Below, in pieces: positions 33,320 through 40,685 of a stretch of 64,000 bases of DNA; the first letter of the stretch is position 1, and each line of letters opens with the position of its first letter. Source of the stretch: CAWAHD01 sp963781785 (GTDB lineage: Bacteria > Planctomycetota > Planctomycetia > Isosphaerales > Isosphaeraceae); the NCBI GenBank assembly GCA_963781785.1, contig CAWAHD010000001.1:1364001-1428000 (forward strand). The letters are read 5' to 3'. Made by a program: the position numbers and the translations under genes. The notes below the pieces were generated by a model. That model did not search any database, was not told the origin of the DNA, and saw only the letters and a list, made by a program, of their open reading frames with translations.

Positions 33320-36300
33320 ATGACGACGCCCAACGATCCCACGATGTCGCACGACTCGCTCGACGCGGTCATCGCCGCGTACATGCTGGCCGTCGAGACC
33401 GGTGAGGTTCCGAACCGCCAGGAGCTGCTCGACCGCCACTCCGAGCATGCCGACGCCCTCCGCGCCTTCTTCGCCGATCTCGACCGCATGGACCGCGTCG
33501 CCTCTCCGTTGCGGATGGCTGACCGACTCGATGCGACCAGTACGGTCGAAGCGGACGGCCAGAGCGAACTCCCGACGGTCCGCTATTTCGGCGACTACGA
33601 ACTGCTGGAAGAGATCGCCCGCGGCGGGATGGGGATCGTCTATAAGGCGCGGCAGATGTCGCTCAACCGGCTCGTCGCGCTCAAGATGATTCTGGCCGCC
33701 AGCTTCGCCTCGAGCCGTGATGTCCAGCGGTTCCGCTCCGAGGCCCAGGCGGCGGCCAACCTCGATCATCCTCACATCGTGCCGATCTACGAGGTCGGGG
33801 AACACGAAGGACAACAGTACTATGCGATGAAATTCGTCGAGGGGACGTCGCTGACGATGTGCCCGCAAGCCGCCCCACGCCGGGAAGTCGAGGCCATGCT
33901 CCCCGTGATCCGGGCCGTCCACCACGCCCACCAGCGCGGGGTCCTGCACCGCGACCTGAAGCCCTCCAACGTCCTCGTCGACGCGAAGGGCACGCGCTAT
34001 GTCACCGACTTCGGCCTGGCCAAGCGGCTTTCCGACGCCGAAGGCTCCATCACCGAAACCGGCCAGGTCCTGGGCACCCCCAAGTACATGCCCCTCGAAC
34101 AAGCGGCCGGCCGCAAAGACCTGACCGTCACCGCCGACGTCTACAGCCTGGGCGTGATCCTCTACGAGCGGCTCACCGGCCAGCCCCCCTTCACGGGCGA
34201 CAACGCCCTGACCCTCCTGCGGCAAGCCCGCGAGTCCGAACCACCGCGGCCCTCATCGATCCGGCCGGGGCTCGACCACGACCTGGAGACGGTGGTGCTT
34301 AAATGCCTGGAGAAGGAGCCGTCGCGGCGCTACGCGTCGGCCGTGGCTCTGGCTGACGACCTGGGAAACTGGCTCGCAGGCCGTCCCATCACCGCCCGCC
34401 CCGTGGGCCACACCGAACGAGCCTGGAGGTGGTGCAGGCGGAATCCTGCCGTCGCGTGCCTGCTCGCTGTGACCCTCGTAGCCTTGGTCTCGACAGCAGC
34501 CGTGTCGACGGTTTTCGCAGTCTCTCGAACTCGGGCGGCACAACGGGTGGCCACGGCTTACAAGAAGTCGGAGGAGCACCGCATCGAGGCCCAGAACTAC
34601 GCGGTAAATATCCTGCTGGAGCAAGCTTCGGCACGGGCGGAGAATGAAGAGCCTGTGGAAGCCTTGTTCCGGCTCGTCCGAGCACTCGAGTTAGCGGCTC
34701 CCGATCACGCTCAGACTCAGCGATCGATCCGATGGGCTCTTGCGGCGACGATGACGAAATTCCCCGAGGTGGCGAGGCACCTCGATCCTGACGACCATTT
34801 CGTCTCCGCCGCGTTTAGCCCTGACGGTCATCTCTTTGTCACCGGCAAGGAAGACGGCCACGCGCGTATCTGGGAAACCGAATCTGGCAAACTGCGAAAG
34901 GATATCCCCATGTTCCGCGAGGGATCCTGTGACGCTATTGCGTTCAGTCCCGATGGTACCGCCTTCGCCGCCACGAACGGATCGGAAGTTCGGTCCTGGA
35001 GTCTCAGTGGAGACAGGCCGTTGGGGCCGCCCATTCCAAGCTGGATCGGAAAGGCCCTATCGCCATATGAGGCCCGAGTGACTTTCACCGCGGACGGAAA
35101 GTCTATCCTGCAGGTGGCAGAAGGCTACCCGATGGTGAAGGCGCAACTCTGGGATGTTTCAACCGGCCAGCCGCTCGGCCCTGCGATAACGCGGAAGTCC
35201 GATCTCGTGGTCCCGGGAGGTGACGGATACGTGATCGCGACTGGAAAGGCCCTGGCCGTCGGTGACAGCGTCAAGGCTGAGGTCGAATTCATCGACACCA
35301 GAACAGGTCTTCCTATTGGTGATCCAATACGCTGTGACGGCGGACCCAGGAGCGCGGCACTCAGCAGCGACAACCGGTTGATTGCCGCCTGGTATCAAGG
35401 CGACCTGACGGTGTACGACGCGAGGACTCGACAGCAACTGAGCATACTCTACCACGATAAGGGCGGGCCGGGTGACTCCAACATGTTGTTCAGCCGTGAC
35501 GGGCGTACACTGCTGACTTCGTACCCGAGGTCTGTCTCTTTTTGGGACGTCGAAACGTGGCGCGAACGGACGACCGTCACGATACCGTTCTGCGACGGTC
35601 CAGGGATGGCTTTCCCGTTCGATTCCGACAGGCTGGCTATAACGACAGATTGTGGCGGCACCAGCATTCTGGATAGCTCGTCAGGTCGTCTGCTGGGCGT
35701 CGTCTATATTGGCGAGTCCGGCGCGTTCGATCCGACGAGCGCCACCTTGATCGGGTCGCATTTCAGGACCGATGAGAGTAACCCGGTTCGCTGGAAGCGC
35801 ACGCTCTTCGATTCAGAGCTTTGGTCTCTTTCGCCAGTCGAGGGTTCGGTGGGGGAAGTCCGTCTCTGGGCGGAACTCGTCGCACGATCGGAGTATCGTG
35901 GTGGCGAGCAGCCCAGGCCACTCGACGAACCAAGCTGGCAAGAGCGACGCCGCGAGCTGGAGCGCCAGATCGAAGCAGCCACAGTCTCCGAAGGTGTGCG
36001 ACGGATCGCGTCTGATCGGCTCTATTGGCTTCGGTGTGAGTTGGACTTGGCTCAGGGTGAGTTGCACGCGGCTCAGCCGACGCGAAGGTTGAAGGACGCC
36101 GTGGAGATCCTGAAGCGTCTGATCGACGCCGAGCCCGGGCAATGGCGCCACCGCCAACGACTGGGCGAGGCTCTCGGAGGGCTCGGCCGGTATCGGGAAG
36201 CCGCGTCCGCCTTTCAACAGGCTCTTCAGATCGGTGGTGATCGGGTCAAGGAGGACGCACGATGGTGGTCGTGCACGGGGCTTTGTCTGCTTGCCTCGGG

Positions 36301-36844
36301 AGACGAGAAGGGCTACCGCGAACTTCGTCACGAGATGATCGAGCGCTCGATAGAAACCCAGCAGTTCGGTCGTAATATCCTTCTTCTTCTCTCCGCCGGC
36401 TCGTCGCCTCTGGGCAACGGACCCGAGGTCAAGAGGCTGTTGCAGCTAATGGGCAAAGAAGACCCCTTGGAGTCGAGCGAGGACGGCGCACTCATTCTCG
36501 TGCGAACCGGCCGCAACAGGGAGGCTTTGAAGTATCTGGAGGAATATATCGACGCAGGGTATGGAACTTCACCAGATTTGCGTTATGCTGATATAGATTA
36601 TCTTATACCGTTTCTTGCACTCGTTCATCATAGACTTGGTCATCCCGTAAAGGCACGCGAGTTTCTGGCCAAGGCGATGTCAACGTTGGCATCTATCGAG
36701 AAGAAGGGATTGGCCGGGCTCGCGGCCCCTCCCACACCTGGGACTACGTCCTCGCCGTCACGCTGGTCACCTTGGAGGCCAAGGCCCTCATCGAGGGCGG
36801 CAACGCGGATCTTCCGTCCGATCCGTTTGCCCACTAATCATTGA
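33320..36844 (+). CDS. membrane Ser/Thr protein kinase with WD40-like and TPR regions, second copy
   Basis: Paralogue of the preceding kinase, nearly identical through the transmembrane and TPR regions and more divergent in the middle of the WD40-like domain. Kinase motifs ARGGMGIVYKA, LVALKMIL, HRDLKPSN and DFGLAK are kept, but the APE motif reads YMPLEQ instead of YMAPEQ. It has its own leader but no sigma gene. Near 36720-36727 the frame changes by one base; the other frame gives HTWDYVLAVTLVTLEAKALI and ends PFAH at 36837, like its sister. The ending at 36844 as written is therefore likely wrong. Confidence 0.88.
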   Translation: MTTPNDPTMSHDSLDAVIAAYMLAVETGEVPNRQELLDRHSEHADALRAFFADLDRMDRVASPLRMADRLDATSTVEADGQSELPTVRYFGDYELLEEIARGGMGIVYKARQMSLNRLVALKMILAASFASSRDVQRFRSEAQAAANLDHPHIVPIYEVGEHEGQQYYAMKFVEGTSLTMCPQAAPRREVEAMLPVIRAVHHAHQRGVLHRDLKPSNVLVDAKGTRYVTDFGLAKRLSDAEGSITETGQVLGTPKYMPLEQAAGRKDLTVTADVYSLGVILYERLTGQPPFTGDNALTLLRQARESEPPRPSSIRPGLDHDLETVVLKCLEKEPSRRYASAVALADDLGNWLAGRPITARPVGHTERAWRWCRRNPAVACLLAVTLVALVSTAAVSTVFAVSRTRAAQRVATAYKKSEEHRIEAQNYAVNILLEQASARAENEEPVEALFRLVRALELAAPDHAQTQRSIRWALAATMTKFPEVARHLDPDDHFVSAAFSPDGHLFVTGKEDGHARIWETESGKLRKDIPMFREGSCDAIAFSPDGTAFAATNGSEVRSWSLSGDRPLGPPIPSWIGKALSPYEARVTFTADGKSILQVAEGYPMVKAQLWDVSTGQPLGPAITRKSDLVVPGGDGYVIATGKALAVGDSVKAEVEFIDTRTGLPIGDPIRCDGGPRSAALSSDNRLIAAWYQGDLTVYDARTRQQLSILYHDKGGPGDSNMLFSRDGRTLLTSYPRSVSFWDVETWRERTTVTIPFCDGPGMAFPFDSDRLAITTDCGGTSILDSSSGRLLGVVYIGESGAFDPTSATLIGSHFRTDESNPVRWKRTLFDSELWSLSPVEGSVGEVRLWAELVARSEYRGGEQPRPLDEPSWQERRRELERQIEAATVSEGVRRIASDRLYWLRCELDLAQGELHAAQPTRRLKDAVEILKRLIDAEPGQWRHRQRLGEALGGLGRYREAASAFQQALQIGGDRVKEDARWWSCTGLCLLASGDEKGYRELRHEMIERSIETQQFGRNILLLLSAGSSPLGNGPEVKRLLQLMGKEDPLESSEDGALILVRTGRNREALKYLEEYIDAGYGTSPDLRYADIDYLIPFLALVHHRLGHPVKAREFLAKAMSTLASIEKKGLAGLAAPPTPGTTSSPSRWSPWRPRPSSRAATRIFRPIRLPTNH

Positions 36845-37214
36845 TTGTTGAACTCCGGATAGGGCTTTCTGATTGACTTCCACAGGGGCCATCGTAGGTG
36901 CAGGGCGAATTCGCTGACAGTCCTTTGGGTCTCGATGAGGCTGGCCGGTCACCCTATCCGGGCCCAGGACGTGGTCCTGCCGGGCTCGACGGTCCAGGGC
37001 GATATCCTCAGGCCGCAGCGGCAGTATCTCAAGGGATGGCCTGGTACGAGTTGAATGCAGCCAGGGCGCGAAAAAGCTGAACGTCAAGACCGCGCACGAG
37101 CTGAACGAGTGGAACCCGGCCGTCTGCGAATCCTACCAGCGTGAGCTCGCCGCGTCCCCCGCCCGGAAACGCTCTGTTCACAACGAGCAGCTTGCCAGTC
37201 AGGTCGATGATCGG

Positions 37215-37252
37215 CTTAGTGTTGTTTTTTGTCCGTTTGCTACGGGAAGGCC
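37215..37252 (-). repeat. 38-bp right terminal inverted repeat (Tn3 type)
   Basis: Reverse complement starts GGCCTTCCCGTAGCAAACGG and ends ACACTAAG, with the canonical Tn3 inner TAAG. 36 of 38 bases match the left end, in the opposite orientation. Confidence 0.8.
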
Positions 37253-37416
37253 GAAACGTCGTGAGCCGACGTGCGCCAATACTGCACAACTCGTTTTTCA
37301 ACAAGCCATTGCAGCGATGCCCCGAAACGTGGCGGCGCGGGTCCGCTCGGACTAGCCACCGGTTCAGCGCGATGGTGCAAGCTGGCGCGGTGTCTTCGCG
37401 CCGGGCGAGCTTGGGG

Positions 37417-38847
37417 TCACGCGACTCGCATCGGCTGAAGCCGCCAGTAGGTCAAGGACCGCCAGAGCCACTCGGCCGGGCCGAACCGGAAATGTTTGAG
37501 CCAGATCGGGCTGATCCAGAGCTGGAAGACCCAGATCGCCAGCACGATGGCTGCCAGCCCGGTGCGGTTGATGTGGCCAAACAGGCCGAAGCCATAGCCG
37601 TAGAAGAGAGTCGTGCACACGAGCGAATGGGTCAGATAGTTGCTCAAGGCCATCCGGCCCACCGCCGCCAGGCGGTGGGTGAGCCATCCGAGTGCGCCGG
37701 ATTGAACGATCAACATCACGAGACCCACGTGGCCCAGGGCGACGACCAGGCTGCCGTAAGTGTTGTAAAACTTGCCGCCGTGCATCGCGTAATCGACCGA
37801 GAAATTGTGCCCGATCAGCAAGGAGGCGTCGTAGATCATGAGAGGCACGCCGATCCCGTACCCCAGGATGGCCATCCCGAGATAGAACCGCCGGGATCGT
37901 TGGCCCGAGAAGACTCCCAGCTTCATCAGGCCCATTCCGATCAGCATCCGGCCCAGGGCGAAGAAAAGCCAGCCGCCCAACAGGGCAAACGCTGTCTGGA
38001 CAAAGACCAAGATGGGTGCCCGATACTTGACGATGCCGGGATAACCGCCGCGATAAACGCGCAGCTCTTTGGCCCAGTCATCGTCGGCCTGCTGGGGCGT
38101 GGGGTCGACGAACTGCTGGACATGCTCGGTCCAGATCGCATGGAGCCGCTCGTCGCGCGGAGCCGGCGTTTCCCCGGCCTTCTTCTGGGCCTCGACTCTC
38201 GCCGACGCCGCCCTCGCGGAATCGGTCCAGCCGGCGAACCCCAGGGTCAGGGGAACAATGGCCAGCAAAGCGCAACCTCCCAGGATGATCTGGGTGATCG
38301 GCCTGCGCTTGCGAAACAAGTAAAGCAAGAACCCGCACTCGGCATAGAGGACAAGGATGTCGCCCATCCAGATGAGATACGAGTGGACCAGACCGATCAA
38401 AAGCAGCCAGCAAACCCGGCGATAGTAGATTCCGCGAATCTTGGCTCCGCGCGACTCGGCTCGCTGGTCCATGAGCACCAGCCCCGCCCCGAAGAGCATC
38501 GAGAAGATCGTCATCATCTTTTCTTCGAAGATGACGTGATTGCCGAACCAGACCACACGGTCAAAGCCTGTGAAGCCGCCGCCGCGCAGCGGGTTTTCAT
38601 AGGCGGAGAACGGCCAGCCGAAGGCGACGATGTTCATCGCCAGGATGCCCAGGAGAGCAAAGCCGCGGAGGACGTCGACCGCGAAGTATCGCTCGGACGC
38701 CAAGACCGGTTCGGCCTGCGGCTTCGGAGCCTCGGATGTCGCCACCAGAGCGGCGTCGCCCGGAGACAGACCGTTTCCCTCGCCGGCCTCGGTGTCCAGC
38801 ATCGTCGGCTCCGGGCCGGTCTGGTCGATCTGTGCATCTAATGACAT
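37417..38847 (-). CDS. DUF418 family membrane protein (YeiB-like), copy 1
   Basis: 476 residues. A soluble N-terminal tail (about 55) is followed by the DUF418 start ERYFAVDVLRGFALLGILAM with NIVAFGWP, then about ten hydrophobic segments. The C-terminal DUF418 domain shows GRMALSNYLTHSLVCTTLFY then GYGFGLFG, and ends FRFGPAEWLWRSLTYWRLQP. Members resemble membrane acyltransferases and are thought to act in envelope or transport functions; the substrate is unknown. The large loop with Glu/Lys-rich AQKKAGETPAPRDERLHAI is probably extracytoplasmic. Tandem paralogue at 39091-40557. Confidence 0.85.
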   Translation of the reverse strand: MSLDAQIDQTGPEPTMLDTEAGEGNGLSPGDAALVATSEAPKPQAEPVLASERYFAVDVLRGFALLGILAMNIVAFGWPFSAYENPLRGGGFTGFDRVVWFGNHVIFEEKMMTIFSMLFGAGLVLMDQRAESRGAKIRGIYYRRVCWLLLIGLVHSYLIWMGDILVLYAECGFLLYLFRKRRPITQIILGGCALLAIVPLTLGFAGWTDSARAASARVEAQKKAGETPAPRDERLHAIWTEHVQQFVDPTPQQADDDWAKELRVYRGGYPGIVKYRAPILVFVQTAFALLGGWLFFALGRMLIGMGLMKLGVFSGQRSRRFYLGMAILGYGIGVPLMIYDASLLIGHNFSVDYAMHGGKFYNTYGSLVVALGHVGLVMLIVQSGALGWLTHRLAAVGRMALSNYLTHSLVCTTLFYGYGFGLFGHINRTGLAAIVLAIWVFQLWISPIWLKHFRFGPAEWLWRSLTYWRLQPMRVA

Positions 38848-38897
38848 ATCTCAATCCGAATAAGGACCGCCAACAGTCCGCAGGGCTCGCGCCATGT

Positions 38898-39152
38898 CCT
38901 CGGGGCTCACGCCCCGAGCTTTACGATGTCGCCCCGTTGGGGCTGATCATCACGGGAACCGGGCTGACTCGCAAGGGCTGAACCTCGGGGCTCACGCCCC
39001 GAGCTTTACGATGTCGCCCCGTTGGGGCTGATCATCACGGGAACCGGGCTGACTCGCGAGGGCTGAACCTCGGGGCTCACGCCCCGAGCTTTACGATGTC
39101 GCCCCGTTGGGGCTGATCATCACGGGAACCGGGCTGACTCGCATGGGCTGGA
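38898..39152. repeat. 85-bp tandem repeat, three copies, entering the 3' end of a DUF418 gene
   Basis: Unit starts at 38898, 38983 and 39068 (period 85). Each unit holds CTCGGGGCTCACGCCCCGAG, TTACGATGTCGCCCCG and GACTCGCAAGGGCTG. The last unit supplies the final codons and stop of the second DUF418 gene (VSPVPVMISPNGATS), so the repeat has extended or replaced the normal protein end. The core is shared with the array at 21371-21630. Confidence 0.9.
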
Positions 39153-40557
39153 GCCGCCAGTAGGTCAAGGATCGCCAGAGCCATTCGGCCGGGCCGAACC
39201 GGAAGTGCTTGAGCCAGATGGGACTGATCACGAGCTGGAAAACCCAGATCGTCAGCACGATCGCAGCCAAGCCGGTGCGGTTGATCAGCCCGAAGAAGCC
39301 AATGCCGTAGCCGTAGAACAGAGTCGTGCACACCAGAGAATGGGTCAAGTAGTTGCTCAACGCCATCCTGCCCACCGCCGCCAGGCGGCGCGTGAGCCAC
39401 GCGAGTGCCCCCGATTGTACAACCAGCATCAACAAGCCCACGTGACCCATCGCAACGATCAGGCTGCCGAACACGTTGTACAAGGCGCCCCCGTGCATCT
39501 CGTAATCGACGCCGAAATCGTGTCGGATCAATTGCAAGGCGTCGAATACCATGAGCGGCAATCCGATCCCGTAACCCAGACCGACCATCCAGGCGTAGAA
39601 TCTCGTGGAGCGCTGAGCCGAAAACACCCCCAGCTTCATGAGACCCATACCGACCAGCATCCGGCTCACCGCAAAAAAGAACCCGCCCAGCAGGAAACCG
39701 ACGGTGTGCTCCATGAGAAGCTGGAAAGCCCGATGCTTGACGATGCCGAGATAGCCGCCGCGATACGCGACGAGCTCTTCGGTCCACGACTTCGCTCGCT
39801 GCTCGCTCGTCGGCGAAACGTTTTCTTCGATCTTCTCCTTCCAGATGTCATGCAGCTTCTGGTCCAGCTCCGTCGGCTCTTCGCCCGCCTTCTTCTGGGC
39901 CTCGACTCTGGCGGTCGCCGCGCGCATGTAGTCGAAGGCCGCGCCGAAACCCAGAAGCAACGGGACGACGAAGAGCAATGCCGAGATTCCCACGATGATC
40001 AGTGTCTTTGGCCTCAGGTTCCGGAACAGGTAGAGCAAGAACCCGCACTCGGCATAGAGAACCAGGATATCACCATTCCAGATCAAGTAGGCGTGGATCA
40101 GGCCGATCAAAAGGAGCCAGAATACCCGGCGATAGTAGACTCCCCGGATCCTGGCTCCCCGCGCTTCGGCTCGCTGGTCCATGAGCACCAGCCCGGCGCC
40201 GAAGAGCATCGAGAAGATCGTCATCATCTTGCCTTCGAAGAAAAGATGATTGAAGAACCAGATCGCGCGGTCGAGCCCTTCGAAACCGCCGCCGCGGGTC
40301 GGGTTGCCATACGCGGCCATCGGCCATCCAAATGCGACGATATTCATCGCGAGGATGCCCAGGAGTGCAAAGCCGCGCAGGACGTCGACGGCAAAATACC
40401 GCTCCGAGCTCGAGACCGGCTCGGCCCGCGGCTTGGGAGCCGCCGACGTCCCGACTTCAACCACGTCGCCCAGAGCTGGCCCGTTACCATCGACCGGCTC
40501 GGTGTCCAGCATCGTCGGTTCTGGTCCGACCTGCTCAGTCTGTGCATCAACGGACAT
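39091..40557 (-). CDS. DUF418 family membrane protein (YeiB-like), copy 2
   Basis: 488 residues from the ATG at 40557 (MSVDAQTEQVGPEPTMLDTE, parallel to MSLDAQIDQTGPEPTMLDTE in copy 1). Same domain order and transmembrane pattern as copy 1, with conserved ERYFAVDVLRGFALLGILAM and GRMALSNYLTHSLVCTTLFY. After WRLQPMRV copy 1 stops at once, whereas copy 2 continues 14 residues encoded by the 85-bp repeat. The two probably arose by tandem duplication and remain similar, so redundant or heteromeric use is possible (inference). Confidence 0.85.
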   Translation of the reverse strand: MSVDAQTEQVGPEPTMLDTEPVDGNGPALGDVVEVGTSAAPKPRAEPVSSSERYFAVDVLRGFALLGILAMNIVAFGWPMAAYGNPTRGGGFEGLDRAIWFFNHLFFEGKMMTIFSMLFGAGLVLMDQRAEARGARIRGVYYRRVFWLLLIGLIHAYLIWNGDILVLYAECGFLLYLFRNLRPKTLIIVGISALLFVVPLLLGFGAAFDYMRAATARVEAQKKAGEEPTELDQKLHDIWKEKIEENVSPTSEQRAKSWTEELVAYRGGYLGIVKHRAFQLLMEHTVGFLLGGFFFAVSRMLVGMGLMKLGVFSAQRSTRFYAWMVGLGYGIGLPLMVFDALQLIRHDFGVDYEMHGGALYNVFGSLIVAMGHVGLLMLVVQSGALAWLTRRLAAVGRMALSNYLTHSLVCTTLFYGYGIGFFGLINRTGLAAIVLTIWVFQLVISPIWLKHFRFGPAEWLWRSLTYWRLQPMRVSPVPVMISPNGATS

Positions 40558-40685
40558 ATCTGAATCCTGATTCCGAGATCCGAAGTCCTGAATCCGAAAC
40601 GGGAGAATCCTCAAGACGGTGTTCGGCGCCGGACAGTGATTATTGGGAGACCCGATCAGAATCAGCAAGATCAGTCAGGATCGGC

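Larger units (their letters stand above)
28065..37252. mobile_element. Tn3-type terminal-inverted-repeat-bounded segment carrying an ECF sigma factor and two Ser/Thr kinases
   Basis: Two outward-facing 38-bp inverted repeats (28065-28102 and 37215-37252) match at 36 of 38 positions and show Tn3-family features: G-rich outer end, 38-bp length and inner TAAG (intact in the right copy, CTTAG in the left). Directly inside the left repeat lie, on the minus strand, the C-terminal end of a Tn3-family transposase and the start of a serine resolvase. Inside are an ECF sigma gene and two kinase genes. The 5-bp flanks (AACAT left, GAAAC right) do not match, so a clean target duplication is not visible. 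36845-37214 within it holds no recognisable gene. Confidence 0.7.

Noticed and set aside
33227..34225. A 332-residue minus-strand frame opposite the second kinase, and a 197-residue one (29608-30201) opposite the first
   Set aside because: Mirror frames of the conserved kinase domain; both copies show it only because the coding strand is conserved.
28060..37257. A 5-bp target-site duplication for the Tn3-type segment
   Set aside because: The flanks read AACAT and GAAAC; they do not match, so no target duplication is claimed.
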